Assembly: GCA_025362495.1 (NCBI GenBank) | Contig: JANYGI010000041.1 | Location: forward strand, 1 to 44,096 | Direction of reading: 5' to 3' | DNA length: 44,096 bases | From: Byssovorax sp. | Lineage (GTDB): Bacteria; Myxococcota_A; Polyangia; Polyangiales; Polyangiaceae | In this document: one piece after another, positions 20,451 through 29,367 of the stretch | How the letters are laid out: each line of letters opens with the position of its first letter | Position numbering within the stretch: position 1 is the first letter of the stretch | The notes under the pieces: generated by a model | What the model was told of the DNA's origin: nothing | The model's database searches: none | What the model saw: the letters and a program-made list of their open reading frames with translations, nothing else | Position numbers and translations under genes: made by a program

Positions 20451-22979
20451 TCAGCCTTGAGCGCGGCGAAGAGCGGCGACCTCGTCGCGCGCGGCGGCGA
20501 GGGCGGCCTCGAGCTCGGCCTGGATTTCGGAAGCCGCCGGCGGCTCGGCGGCGTCGCGGGCTTCACGTTCGAGCTGGGCGATCCGCCACGACGCGGCCTG
20601 GAGATCGGCCTGCCCGCGCGCCGCGCTCTGCGCGAGGCGATCGAGCTGAGCCTCCAGCTCGAGGACGTTGACGCTGGTGACGGTGGTGACGGTGTTGACG
20701 ATGGGCGCCGTCGTGGCCGCGCCGTTGGTGGCGCGACCGGCGGTGAGCTCGTCGAGGAGCTCGCGGCCGACGCGCTCGCTCTCGCGGAGATCTTTCTTCA
20801 GCGCGGTGACGACGTGGCCGCGCTCGCGCAGCGCGCCTTCGAGCGTCGTCAGCTCCTCGATCGCGGCGTCGGCGGTGGCGCGGACGCTCTCGATCTCGGC
20901 GGCGCGGGCCAGCGCGTGCGCGAGCTCGGCCTCGAGCTGGACGGGGCGCAGCTCGGCTTTGACGAGGCGCGCGGTGAGCTCGGCGACGTGGCCCTCGGCG
21001 ACGGCGAGGCGTGACTCCAGCACCGGCGTGCGCGCCTGGCCGGCGGCGAGGCGCGACTCCATCTCGGCGACGCGCGCCTGCGTCGAGGCCAGGCGAGACT
21101 CGAGCTCGGTGGCGCGGGCCTGCGCTGCGGCCAGGCGCGGCTCGAGATCGGCGGGGCGCTGCTCGGCGCGCGCGAGCCGAGTTTCCAGGGGAATCAGCGC
21201 GGCGCGGGCCTCGGTGAGCTGCTGCTCGAGGCGGACGACCTGGCCCTGCGCATCGGCGAGCCGGCGCGCGAGCGCGGCGTTCTCGGCGCGCGCTTCGTTG
21301 AGCTGCGCCTCGGTCTGGGTGCGGTGGGCCTCGCTCTCGGCGAGGCGGCGGTGCACGTCGTGGAGGCGCGGGGCCTCGACGGCGACCTGCGTCTCCAGCG
21401 ATCGTTGCTGCTCCAGCAGATCGTTGCGCGCGCTCTCGGCGGTGACGAGCGCGGCCTCGAGCTCGAGCATGCGGTGGGCGCGGGCCTCGCCGCGGCGCGC
21501 GCGCTCCAGCGCGGCGTCGCGCGCGGCGGCGGTCTCGGCGGCCTCGCGCAGCGCAGCGTTCACGGCGCTCTCCAGCTCGTTGAGGCGGTGGAGCAGCTTG
21601 GCGTCGGGCGCGGCCGCGCCGGCGCCGTTGTCGGGGCGCTCGGTCTGCGAGGGCAGGCGGCGCGGCGTATCGACGTGATCCTGCTCCAGCTCGAGGATCC
21701 GGGCGCGCGCGCTGTCGAGGTCGCGCGTCAGCGTGGCGATGCGATCGCGCGCGGCCACGACCTCGAACGCGTCGATCGTCTCGGGGACCGAGCTGCGCGG
21801 CTCGATCGTCGGCATCGCGTCGCTCTGCGGGGGGATCGACGACAGGCCGCGGATCATCCCGAGCTCGACCTCGGCCTTGGTGCGAGCCTTCTTCTCGTCG
21901 TCGAGCTGCTTCGTCAGCCGCGTGCCGCGATCGCGCTGGCGCCGCAGCTCTTCTTCCATGTCGCGGATCTGGTTCGCGAGGCGCTCGGCGCGGACGTGGT
22001 TGTCGCCGGAGCGGCCTTCGAGCTCGCGCAGGCGGCCCTCGCGCGCCTCGCCCGTCAGCTCGAGCTCGACGACGCGCGCCGAGAGCGCCGACGCCGACGC
22101 GGCCCGGGCCTCGACGTCGCGCCCGCTGGCCTGCTGCTGATCGCGGACCTTGTCGAGCTCGGCCGCGACGAGCGCGAGGCGGGTGCGCGCTTCGGTCAAC
22201 GCCAGGCGCTCTTCTTCGCGATCCTCGGCGGCGCGGGCGCTCAGCGCGGGGGCGCTCGCGCCGCTCGACGCGGCGAGGACCTCGGCCCAGGGCAGCTCGA
22301 TCACTGTGTACGCTTCGAGCGCGACGGTGCGCTCGCCCGCGACGGCGATGAAGTACTCGGGCTCTTCCGACGCGGTCAGGAGCGACGTATCGACGCTGAC
22401 CTCGGGCTCGCTGCCCGGCGCGAAGTCGGCCACGGTGTAGCCCACGAACGGGGCCTGGCCGACCATCCGCACCTTCGGGAACTGGAGCGACACGAGATCG
22501 TAGAGCTCGTAATAGCCGGGCGGCGCCGACGATCGCGGCGTGGCCCCGGCCGGCGCTTCGGGGACGAGCAGCCGCGCCCCGGTGCGCGCGTTCGGCGCGA
22601 CGATCACCGCGACGCCGCTCGCCGCGCAGAGCTTGCGGACGCGGCGCATCAGCTCGGCGGGATCGAGGAAGATCGAGAGATCCGGCACGATCACCGCGTC
22701 GAACGCGCCGTCGCGCACCCCGAGATCGCCCGCGAGCACCGCGTAGCTGATCTGGTGCGTCCGCCCGCCTTCGAGCTTTGCCAGCGCCTCGGCCGCGCGC
22801 GCCGGATCGGGATCGTAGGCGTGGACGAGGCGGGCGCCGCGCTGCGCGAGCTCTTCGGCCAGGCCGACGGTCGCGTCCCCGAGCACGGCGACCCGTCGAC
22901 CGCGGATCAGCGGCTCGACATAGGCCGGGAGCACGATCGACGGGTGCAATCCGATGCGGGGAGAGGAGTCCGGCGTCAT
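20451..22979 (-). CDS. Methyltransferase-like domain fused to a long coiled coil with 14-residue repeats
   Basis: The product has 842 residues from the ATG at 22979. Residues 1 to about 210 look like a SAM-dependent methyltransferase core: [20 protein letters not shown] (loop 1), LVHAYDPDP (acidic end of strand 2), [20 protein letters not shown] and VAVIVAPNA. The rest is almost pure coiled coil rich in Ala, Glu, Arg and Leu, interrupted by a Pro/Ser linker with a double-Met patch. Between about 20890 and 21190 the coil is built of tandem 14-residue (two-heptad) units of the type ARxxELESRLAxxQ. Such proteins may be scaffolds in large polar or cytoskeletal assemblies. I do not recognise a named one. 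The methyltransferase may be inactive, since the glycine loop is altered. Confidence 0.75.
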   Translation of the reverse strand: MTPDSSPRIGLHPSIVLPAYVEPLIRGRRVAVLGDATVGLAEELAQRGARLVHAYDPDPARAAEALAKLEGGRTHQISYAVLAGDLGVRDGAFDAVIVPDLSIFLDPAELMRRVRKLCAASGVAVIVAPNARTGARLLVPEAPAGATPRSSAPPGYYELYDLVSLQFPKVRMVGQAPFVGYTVADFAPGSEPEVSVDTSLLTASEEPEYFIAVAGERTVALEAYTVIELPWAEVLAASSGASAPALSARAAEDREEERLALTEARTRLALVAAELDKVRDQQQASGRDVEARAASASALSARVVELELTGEAREGRLRELEGRSGDNHVRAERLANQIRDMEEELRRQRDRGTRLTKQLDDEKKARTKAEVELGMIRGLSSIPPQSDAMPTIEPRSSVPETIDAFEVVAARDRIATLTRDLDSARARILELEQDHVDTPRRLPSQTERPDNGAGAAAPDAKLLHRLNELESAVNAALREAAETAAARDAALERARRGEARAHRMLELEAALVTAESARNDLLEQQRSLETQVAVEAPRLHDVHRRLAESEAHRTQTEAQLNEARAENAALARRLADAQGQVVRLEQQLTEARAALIPLETRLARAEQRPADLEPRLAAAQARATELESRLASTQARVAEMESRLAAGQARTPVLESRLAVAEGHVAELTARLVKAELRPVQLEAELAHALARAAEIESVRATADAAIEELTTLEGALRERGHVVTALKKDLRESERVGRELLDELTAGRATNGAATTAPIVNTVTTVTSVNVLELEAQLDRLAQSAARGQADLQAASWRIAQLEREARDAAEPPAASEIQAELEAALAAARDEVAALRRAQG

Positions 22980-23129
22980 GTCCGGCCGTCTTACGGCGCG
23001 TACGCCGTGAAGTCCACAGGGACAGCGGCGCGCGGCCCCGGGCGCTCGGAAGGCCTTCAATCGGTGATGGGGACGTTGCCGCGCCCGCCGGCTTTGAGTA
23101 GCCTCGCCCGCCGCGCCGGAGAAGGACTC

Positions 23130-24113
23130 ATGGAAATCAAGAAGCTGGGACCACTCACTGTTTCCGCCATGGGACTCGGCTGCATGGGGATGAGCGAGTT
23201 CTACGGCCCCGGCGATGAGGCCGAGTCGATCGCCACGATCCACCGGGCGCTGGAGCTCGGGATCACGCTGCTCGACACGGCCGACATGTACGGTCCGTTC
23301 ACCAACGAAGAGCTCGTCGGCCGCGCCCTCCAGGGCAAGCGCGAACAGGCGATCGTGGCGACGAAGTGCGGCATCGTGCGTGATCCCGCGAACCCCACGC
23401 GCCGCGGGATCAACGGGACGCCGGAGTACATCAAGGCCTCGTGCGAGGGCAGCTTGAAGCGCCTCGGCGTCGAGGTGATCGATCTCTACCAGCTCCACCG
23501 CGTCGATCCCGCGACCCCGATCGAGGAGAGCGTCGGCGCGATGGCCGATCTCGTGCGGGCCGGAAAAGTCAGGGCGATCGGCCTCTCGGAGGCCAACTCT
23601 GCCACGCTCCGCCGCGCCCACGCCGTGTACCCGATCGCCTCGGTGCAGACGGAGTACTCGCTCTGGAGCCGCGATCCCGACGGCGATCTCCTCGCCACGT
23701 GCCGCGAGCTCGGCATCGGATTCCTCGCGTACAGCCCGCTCGGCCGCGGCTTCCTCACGGGGCAAATCCAGAGCTTCGACGACTTTGCCGCCGACGATTT
23801 TCGCCGTCACTCGCCGCGCTTCCAGGGCGACAACTTCCAGAAGAACCTCGACCTCGTGGCCAAGCTCGCCGAGATCGCCGCGGCCAAGGCCTGCACGCCG
23901 TCGCAGCTCGCGCTCGCCTGGGTGCTCTCGCGCGGCGAGTTCGTGGTGCCAATCCCCGGGACGAAGCGCCGCAGGTACCTCGATGAAAACTTCGCCGCGT
24001 TCGACGTGGAGATCACCGAGCAGGACGAGTCGTGGATCGACGCGGTGCTCCCGCCCGGCGCCGCCGAGGGCACTCGCTACGCCGAAGCGATGATGAAGTT
24101 CGTCGACGCCTGA
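23130..24113 (+). CDS. Aldo/keto reductase
   Basis: The product has 327 residues; GGAGAAGG precedes the ATG. It is an (alpha/beta)8 NADPH-dependent oxidoreductase of the AKR superfamily, in the subgroup with starts like [20 protein letters not shown]. The catalytic tetrad is intact: Asp in LLDTADMYG, the Tyr of the same motif, Lys in VATKCG and His in LYQLHRVD. The cofactor phosphate-binding end is present ([15 protein letters not shown]). It reduces aldehydes or ketones; the substrate is not predictable. It stands alone, divergent from the coiled-coil gene, with element B downstream. Confidence 0.93.
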   Translation: MEIKKLGPLTVSAMGLGCMGMSEFYGPGDEAESIATIHRALELGITLLDTADMYGPFTNEELVGRALQGKREQAIVATKCGIVRDPANPTRRGINGTPEYIKASCEGSLKRLGVEVIDLYQLHRVDPATPIEESVGAMADLVRAGKVRAIGLSEANSATLRRAHAVYPIASVQTEYSLWSRDPDGDLLATCRELGIGFLAYSPLGRGFLTGQIQSFDDFAADDFRRHSPRFQGDNFQKNLDLVAKLAEIAAAKACTPSQLALAWVLSRGEFVVPIPGTKRRRYLDENFAAFDVEITEQDESWIDAVLPPGAAEGTRYAEAMMKFVDA

Positions 24114-24115
24114 AG

Positions 24116-24165
24116 CTGATCTGAGCGGATCTGATCTGAGATGATCAGATCTGAGATGATCTGAT
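24116..24165. repeat. Short tandem repeats (GATCTGA type) bordering element B
   Basis: Repeated GATCTGA/ATGATCTGAG units lie between the aldo/keto reductase stop and element B. They include a small hairpin, GATCTGA-N5-TCAGATC (24133-24151). The position matches the 11-bp array next to element A. Confidence 0.6.
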
Positions 24166-24303
24166 GTGGGGCGGGCCTCCGTGCCCGCCGCATGGAGTCT
24201 CTCCAGTGACTCAGACGATCGGGATCCGTGCTGGAGCAGATCTCATCTGGATCTGGCAGCTCCAGCCTGTCCATGCGGCGGGCACGGAGGCCCGCCCCAC
24301 ACC
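24161..24303. repeat. Element B: paired inverted palindromes with spacer (REPIN/MITE-like)
   Basis: The left unit is GTGGGGCGGGCCTCCGTGCC and on to CGCCGCAT (24166-24193), followed by GGAGTCTCTC. The inverted right unit is CATGCGGCGGGCACGGAGGC and on to CCCCACAC (24272-24302). The spacer is about 70 bp. Within it CAGACGATCGGGATCCGTGC lines up with the same block in element A, so both derive from one ancestor. No open reading frame explains the conservation. Confidence 0.75.
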
Positions 24304-24334
24304 GGAGGGAGAAACCTGGTGGCTGGGGGGCCGG

Positions 24335-24394
24335 GTGTTGCCCGGCGTTGGCCGGTGTTACCCGGCGTTGGTCGGTGTTACCCGATGTTTACCA
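24335..24394. repeat. 20-bp tandem repeat, three units
   Basis: Units start at 24335, 24355 and 24375, with consensus GTGTTACCCGGCGTTGGTCG; the third is more diverged. The array begins 4 bases beyond the stop of the small membrane-protein gene at 24398 (minus strand), so it lies in that transcript's 3' end. Confidence 0.75.
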
Positions 24395-24397
24395 GCG

Positions 24398-24649
24398 TCA
24401 ACGGGAGGCGACGTAGATCTCTCGGAGCGTGCGGAAGGCTCCCCACGTGTAGAACAGCGCGCAGGCCACGAGGACGGCCGGGAGGAGGACGCCTGTCCAC
24501 ACGCGGAGGAGGCGCGCTGCCGGGCGGCCTTCGTCGACGAGGACGGCGCGGGCGTGGCGGAGCACCCTGGAGGCGGCGCGTGGATCGAGCGGATCGTCCG
24601 GGAGAAGCGCCAGCTTGGTCGCGAGGGGATCGCCGTTGGGGGGAATCAT
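24398..24649 (-). CDS. Small single-pass membrane protein, candidate anti-sigma factor
   Basis: The product has 83 residues. A cytosolic N-terminal half (SRVLRHARAVLVDEGRPAAR) is followed by one membrane helix (VWTGVLLPAVLVACALFYTW) and a short tail. It overlaps the ECF sigma gene by four bases (ATGA), so it is translationally coupled to it. That arrangement is typical of anti-sigma factors. No zinc-binding HxxxCxxC motif is seen, so if it is an anti-sigma it is of another type. Confidence 0.65.
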   Translation of the reverse strand: MIPPNGDPLATKLALLPDDPLDPRAASRVLRHARAVLVDEGRPAARLLRVWTGVLLPAVLVACALFYTWGAFRTLREIYVASR

Positions 24650-25260
24650 CGGGAGGCTCCGGGGGCGAGGACGCGGGCCACAGCGTTCTCCGTTTCGAGG
24701 GTCGCGGCAAGCTCGGCCCGCGCGCGCGAGAGGCGCTGGCGGACGGCGTCGGGCTTGAGGCCGAGCACCGTGGCGACCTGCGCGGTCTCCAGGCCTTCGA
24801 CCACGACGAGGAGGAGGATCTCGCGGTGCGCGGGGGCGAGGCGCGCGAACGCTTCGGTCACCGCGGCGGCCTCGGCGCGGGCTTCGGCCGAGCGATCGGG
24901 GGAGGGCGCGTGATCGACGGGCTCGTGGGTCAGGCGCTCGCGCTGTGTGAAATCGAGGAAGGCCCAGCGGCGGTGGCTGCGGTAGCGGTTGCGCGCGATC
25001 GTGAAGAGCCAGGCGCCGAGCTCGGTGTCCTCGGTGACGTCGCCGGCGTGGCGCGCCGCCGCGAGCCAGGTGTCCTGGAAGAGATCTTCGGCGAGCTGAC
25101 GGCTCCCCGTGAGCCGCTGCAAGAAGCGGAAGATCCTCGGGTGATAGAGGGCATACACGTCGTCGAACGCGGTCTTGTCGCGCCTGCGCAGGCGCGCAAC
25201 GAGCTCGGCGTCTTCAGCTCCCACGAACCGAGTAACGCTTGATCCGGGGGACCGTGACAA
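24646..25260 (-). CDS. rpoE-like: ECF-family RNA polymerase sigma factor
   Basis: The product is 204 residues from a TTG at 25260; a GTG at 25224 (VGAEDAELVARL) is an equally likely start, and neither has a good ribosome-binding site. Region 2 reads FDDVYALYHPRIFRFLQRL and LAEDLFQDTWLAAARH, then GAWLFTIARNRYRSHRR. Region 4 reads FARLAPAHREILLLVVVEGL and AQVATVLGLKPDAVRQRLSR. A charged Ala/Glu linker joins them. It would direct RNA polymerase to a small regulon under control of the coupled membrane protein downstream. Confidence 0.9.
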   Translation of the reverse strand: MSRSPGSSVTRFVGAEDAELVARLRRRDKTAFDDVYALYHPRIFRFLQRLTGSRQLAEDLFQDTWLAAARHAGDVTEDTELGAWLFTIARNRYRSHRRWAFLDFTQRERLTHEPVDHAPSPDRSAEARAEAAAVTEAFARLAPAHREILLLVVVEGLETAQVATVLGLKPDAVRQRLSRARAELAATLETENAVARVLAPGASR

Positions 25261-25360
25261 GAAAACTATTCTGTGCGAACCCGGTCACGCTCGCGCGGCG
25301 GCTGCGTTGGGTTGAATCGAGGCCCACGGGCGGGCCTGCTGAAGGGAGCGAGAACGGATC

Positions 25361-25720
25361 ATGATGGAGTTCTTCAAAGAGGGCGGCTGGGGCATGTGGC
25401 CGATCCTGGTGCTCGGCCTGATCACGGTCGGGGCCGCAGCCCGCTTCGCCTCGAAGCCCGAACGCCGGCAGATTGGCTTCGTCGCGGCGATGGGGCTCGC
25501 CACGCTGACCACCATCTTCCACGCGACATGGACCGACATCAGCGCGGTGTGCAGGGGGCTCGCCGACGAGAAATTCGTCGCGGAGGCGGACATGCCGCGC
25601 GTCCTCGCCGAGGGGCTCAAGGAGTGCACGCGCCCCGGCGCGATGGGCGGCGTGTTCCTGACGCTCTCGGCCATACTCGTGGCGGTGGGGATGCTGCGGA
25701 TCGATCGAAAAGACGACTGA
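25361..25720 (+). CDS. Small three-helix membrane protein (MotA/TolQ/ExbB-like fragment?)
   Basis: The product has 119 residues. The start MMEFFKEGGWGMWPILVLGL resembles the first helix of MotA/TolQ/ExbB proteins. Two further hydrophobic segments follow (FVAAMGLATLTTIFHATW, GGVFLTLSAILVAVGML). It is far shorter than a true ExbB (about 200 or more residues), and no ExbD partner is nearby, so a transport role is doubtful. It is divergent from the ECF sigma gene with 100 bases between, and may belong to that sigma's regulon. Function unknown. Confidence 0.65.
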   Translation: MMEFFKEGGWGMWPILVLGLITVGAAARFASKPERRQIGFVAAMGLATLTTIFHATWTDISAVCRGLADEKFVAEADMPRVLAEGLKECTRPGAMGGVFLTLSAILVAVGMLRIDRKDD

Positions 25721-25864
25721 CCTCGTCGCTGGGAGGTGGCCAGTCGCGCGGGCCGTCGAGAATTCAACGACGTGAGATTGGCAGTCGCTCCACGGGCTTC
25801 GCGGCGCACCCGGGTTCGCGGCTGGAGGCGCGTAACCGAGGCGAACAGAGCGTCAAAAATAGCA

Positions 25865-25892
25865 CGGATCGCCATGACTCAAGGGCGATCCG
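25865..25892. promoter_or_regulatory. Inverted repeat upstream of the sigma-54-like promoter
   Basis: CGGATCGCC (25865-25873) and GGCGATCCG (25884-25892) are perfect 9-bp inverted repeats 10 bases apart, ending 4 bases before the -24 box. It could bind a regulator or act as a weak terminator of the preceding gene; there is no T tract. Confidence 0.4.
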
Positions 25893-25895
25893 TGG

Positions 25896-25911
25896 TGGCA
25901 CCCCTGGTGCA
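25896..25911 (+). promoter_or_regulatory. Sigma-54-type promoter candidate
   Basis: TGGCACCCCTGGTGCA matches the -24/-12 consensus TGGCAC-N5-TTGCA at 15 or all but one of the informative positions, including the invariant GG-N10-GC spacing. A start site near 25923 would give a leader of about 29 bases before the ATG at 25952. Confidence 0.45.
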
Positions 25912-25951
25912 AGGTCGTCGGGCCGAGCTCCTGCTCGCGAGGGACGATTCG

Positions 25952-26788
25952 ATGATTCGACGCTTCACACGCTATCTCCTGGTCTCGGCTTCATCGCTCG
26001 TCGCGGCGGTGGTCATGCTCCCGGCGGGGTGCATCTTCGGCGGCTCCAGCAACTGCTTGGCCGGTAGCCGGGCCTGCGCCGACGAGCACACCGAGCTCGT
26101 CTGCATGGGGGGCGAGGGGCAGTTCCACTTCTCGCCCAAGCCGTGCGACCCGCAGGAACACTGCGAGTCGTCTCCGCTGGACGGCGAGGGATCCTGCACC
26201 GGCGCGCGCGAAGGGGGGAGCTGCCTCACGCGGCAAGGCTGCGCCGCGTCGCCGCTCTGCCTCGCAGGCAAGTGCGCTCCGCTCCCGCCCGCCGTGGTGA
26301 GCGCGTGCAGCGCGGCGGTGGTGATCGACGCCAAGACGCCGCAGGACGCGCCCGACGGCGTGACGTTCGCGACCAGCTTCGAGCCCGGTCCGCCGGTCGT
26401 GAGCCCGGTGCTCGCGCTCGACACCGAAGAGAGCCCGCTCAGCGTGAGGCCGTGTGGCGCGAAAGCGGCTGGGCCCGAGCGCGTGCTCACGATCAACGTG
26501 CCAACCTCGCCCGAGAACCCCGAAGGCGTTGAGGTCGTGATGACGATCGAAGGGCTCGACTCGACGGCGGTTTCGGCCGTGGCGGGCCTGGCATTCGAGA
26601 CGTGCGGTGATCCCCGGACGTCGCTCGCGAGCTCCTGCGCACCCTCCGGAGGAGAGCTGGTGCTGCACGCTTTCTTCAGGTCGAACGCGGCGGCGGTGTT
26701 TTCCGTCATCCTGCAGAGCACGGGGGAGCTGACGAAATCCGTGCCGTTCACGGTCCGCGCTCGGGTCGCTTCGCTCAACGCCAACTGA
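25952..26788 (+). CDS. Lipoprotein with Cys-rich N-terminal part, unknown function
   Basis: The product has 278 residues. A signal peptide and lipobox (VVMLPAGC) are followed by a Cys-rich stretch with spaced pairs (NCLAGSRACADEHTELVC, SCLTRQGCAASPLCLAGKC), as in many myxobacterial surface lipoproteins. The second half is a beta-rich domain (DGVTFATSFEPG, RVLTINVPTSPENPEGVEVV, LVLHAFFRSNAAAVFSVIL) without a recognised name. It is probably exposed on the periplasmic face or outer surface. A sigma-54-like promoter lies 41 bases upstream. Confidence 0.75.
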   Translation: MIRRFTRYLLVSASSLVAAVVMLPAGCIFGGSSNCLAGSRACADEHTELVCMGGEGQFHFSPKPCDPQEHCESSPLDGEGSCTGAREGGSCLTRQGCAASPLCLAGKCAPLPPAVVSACSAAVVIDAKTPQDAPDGVTFATSFEPGPPVVSPVLALDTEESPLSVRPCGAKAAGPERVLTINVPTSPENPEGVEVVMTIEGLDSTAVSAVAGLAFETCGDPRTSLASSCAPSGGELVLHAFFRSNAAAVFSVILQSTGELTKSVPFTVRARVASLNAN

Positions 26789-26983
26789 GCTGCGGCGAGC
26801 GTGGGAGGTGAGGAGCAGCGGAGTGCAGCGGCGCCTCATGTGACGGTCCTGCGCGGCGCCGCGCCAGGGCTGCGCGGCGATCTTCAGTCGGGGTGGCTTC
26901 AGATTCGCAAGGATCACCGGGATTCGCCGCGACTGTGCGCGCTGGTGCCATAGAGGCACGCGCGATGCACGCGGGCCCCGACC

Positions 26984-27352
26984 ATGGTGAAGTCAGCAAA
27001 GCACACCCCGGTGACTCAGCGACGTGACGCGACCGGGCACTTGAACCCCGCGTACGAGGCTCAGCTCCTGGCCAACAGCCGCGAGATGGCGGCTCCCAGA
27101 GACGACGACGAGGCGTTCCTTCCTTCGGCGATCCGGCGTGATCCGCTCGCCGAAGAGCTCGGAGAAGGGTTCCTTCGCAGCGCGACCGGCGCTGAAGACG
27201 ACGAAGAAGACAGCCTCGAGGAGGTCGTCCCGGAGGAGAGCGGCGGGCCGTTCGTCGAGACGACGGGCGCGGTCGAGTTCGCTCACGACATCGATGCGTC
27301 GAACCCCGAAGGCGCGACGCGTGAGCCGTTTCCGCGGACCTCGTCGCGCTGA
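26984..27352 (+). CDS. Acidic, probably disordered protein, unknown
   Basis: The product has 122 residues. It is polar, with an acidic centre (GAEDDEEDSLEEVVPEESGG) and no hydrophobic segment. The codon pattern (G/C at third positions) fits a real gene. It lies about 100 bases before hflX on the same strand and may be co-transcribed. No clear ribosome-binding site is visible before the ATG. I do not recognise a family. Confidence 0.55.
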   Translation: MVKSAKHTPVTQRRDATGHLNPAYEAQLLANSREMAAPRDDDEAFLPSAIRRDPLAEELGEGFLRSATGAEDDEEDSLEEVVPEESGGPFVETTGAVEFAHDIDASNPEGATREPFPRTSSR

Positions 27353-27451
27353 CGCTCGGTGGTCGGGGAGCGCAAACGCGCCCTCGCGCGGAACCGCCGT
27401 TCGCGTTATGACTCGGCGTGACGTGCGCCGGGGCGCGCGTCCACCCTTGGA

Positions 27452-29341
27452 ATGCCGACAATCTACGGAAACACGACCGGCCTCAGCCCGCACGCGACCA
27501 AGGCCCTCGAGCGCATCTACCGGCGGCGAGTGCCCCTCGAGCACATCGCCACGCCCGAGCTGATCAAGTCGCTCGCCGAGGCGTCGCACGAGTCGGGGCG
27601 TCAAGTCGGCGCGCTCGTGCATCGCTCGGGCGAGATCGACTACGTGATCGCCGGCGACGCGACCAGGCTGATGTTGCCCGACATCGGCCGCCTCCGCGCG
27701 GCGACGGGACGCTTCCGCGCGCTCCGGCTCATCCACACCCACCTCTACAACGAGCCTCTGACGCGCGACGATCTCGTCGATCTGGTGCGGCTGCGCCTCG
27801 ATCTCGTCGCGGCGATCCAGCTCTCGCCCGAGGGCGAGGCGCGGACGATTCACTACGCTTACAACACGCCCGTCGCGGAGCCGTCGAACCCGCGGCGCTC
27901 GCACATCGCGCTGCCGCTGCCCGAGGGCGAGGCGATGCTCCTGTCGGCGGAAGGGTCGCTGCCTTATCGGCAAGTCGGCCCGCTGCCCTTCGGCCGCTCG
28001 GAGGTGAACTTCGGCGAGCTGATCCAGGCGCTCGAAGACGAGTTCGCGCGGCGTACGCGGACCCGCGCGGTGACGGCGAAGGACGGCCGCGCGATCCTCG
28101 TTCACGTGTCGGACAAGGCAAAGGCGCACAACCATTTTGCCGCAGAAGAGAGCCTGCGCGAGCTGTCGGAGCTGTCGCGCACGGCCGGCGTGCAGGTGAT
28201 GGATACGGTGCTGCAGTCGCGCGAGCGCATCGATCCGAAGTTCGTCCTCGGGAAGGGGAAGCTCGACGAGGTGGTGCTGCGCGCGGCCGAGCTCGACGTC
28301 GAGACGCTGATCTTCGATCACAACCTGACGCCCTCGCAGGCGGCGGCGATCGTGAAGCACACCGATCTGAAGGTCGTCGATCGGACGCAGCTGATCCTGG
28401 ACATCTTCGCGCAGCGAGCGGAGTCGAGCGATGGAAAGCTGCAGGTCGAGCTGGCGCAGCTCAAGTATGCTCTGCCGTGGCTGAGCCTGAAGGACAACGC
28501 GCTCTCGCGGTTGACCGGCGGTATCGGCGGGCGAGGCCCCGGCGAGACGAAGCTCGAGGTTGGAAGAAGGCGCGCGAAGGAGCGCGTGTCCTTTCTGGAG
28601 GCGCAGCTGCGGAAGCTATCGAAGCAGCGGACGCAGCGGCGGCGGCGGCGCGGGCGGCAGGACGTTCCCGTGGTGTCCATCGTCGGGTACACCAACGCCG
28701 GGAAGAGCACGCTGCTGAATGCTTTGACGGGCGCGTCGGTGCTCGCGGAAGACAAGCTGTTTGCCACGCTCGATACGCGGTCGCGGAGACTGAGATTCCC
28801 CGAGGAGCGGGAGGTCGTGATCACGGACACCGTCGGATTCATCCGGGATTTGCCGAAGGATCTGTTCTCTGCGTTCAGGGCGACGTTTGAAGAGGCGGCG
28901 GATGCAGATCTGCTGCTCCACGTCGTGGATGCTTCGGATCCGGCGCGGGACCAGCAGATTGAGACGACTGTCGATCTGCTGGAGGAGCTCGGGCTGGGGG
29001 GGATTCCGAGGATCCTTGTCTATAACAAGGTGGATATGATGGAGAAGGAGCAGGCGCGGCTGCTCGGTTGGGGGCGGCCGGACATGGTGGCGATCTCGGC
29101 GACAGATCGGGAGTCGACGCGGGAGCTGCTGGGGAAGATCGCGGAGCGGCTGGAGACGCGGTGGGCGGAGGCGGCGATGGTGCCGCAGTATGGGGTGGAT
29201 GGGGAGGGAGCGGAGGGGGAAGGGGAGGGAGAGGGCGGCTGGGGGGAGCGGGAGCAGGCGGAGGAGGAGGGGAATCCGGAGCTGACTTCGTTGAGTGATC
29301 TGCTGGGGTGGAGCCGGAGGGGGCGGGCGGCGCGGGCTTGA
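27452..29341 (+). CDS. hflX: GTPase HflX with extra N-terminal domain
   Basis: The product has 629 residues, about 200 more than E. coli HflX. The HflX core starts near 205: HVSDKAKAHNHFAAEESLRE, VLGKGKLDEV, the family hallmark GGIGGRGPGETKLEVGRRR and a coiled coil. The G domain follows: G1 GYTNAGKST (from 412), G3 DTVG, G4 NKVD and a G5-like ISAT. HflX binds the ribosome 50S subunit and splits or rescues stalled ribosomes. The added N-terminus (1-200) includes RALRLIHTHLYNEPLTRDDL, which resembles the metal site of a JAMM/RadC-like domain. The C-terminal tail is an unusual Gly/Glu stretch encoded by a purine-rich run (about 29200-29280). Confidence 0.93.
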   Translation: MPTIYGNTTGLSPHATKALERIYRRRVPLEHIATPELIKSLAEASHESGRQVGALVHRSGEIDYVIAGDATRLMLPDIGRLRAATGRFRALRLIHTHLYNEPLTRDDLVDLVRLRLDLVAAIQLSPEGEARTIHYAYNTPVAEPSNPRRSHIALPLPEGEAMLLSAEGSLPYRQVGPLPFGRSEVNFGELIQALEDEFARRTRTRAVTAKDGRAILVHVSDKAKAHNHFAAEESLRELSELSRTAGVQVMDTVLQSRERIDPKFVLGKGKLDEVVLRAAELDVETLIFDHNLTPSQAAAIVKHTDLKVVDRTQLILDIFAQRAESSDGKLQVELAQLKYALPWLSLKDNALSRLTGGIGGRGPGETKLEVGRRRAKERVSFLEAQLRKLSKQRTQRRRRRGRQDVPVVSIVGYTNAGKSTLLNALTGASVLAEDKLFATLDTRSRRLRFPEEREVVITDTVGFIRDLPKDLFSAFRATFEEAADADLLLHVVDASDPARDQQIETTVDLLEELGLGGIPRILVYNKVDMMEKEQARLLGWGRPDMVAISATDRESTRELLGKIAERLETRWAEAAMVPQYGVDGEGAEGEGEGEGGWGEREQAEEEGNPELTSLSDLLGWSRRGRAARA

Positions 29342-29367
29342 GGCGCACATCCGAGCGCGTCACCCTC

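Noticed and set aside
20451-23810. Longer minus-strand reading frame extending the coiled-coil gene to 23810
   Set aside because: The extension runs antisense through the aldo/keto reductase, which has a full catalytic tetrad; the ATG at 22979 is the sensible start.
25361-25720. ExbB/TolQ proton channel gene
   Set aside because: The protein is too short and no ExbD/TolR partner is adjacent; only the first helix resembles the family.
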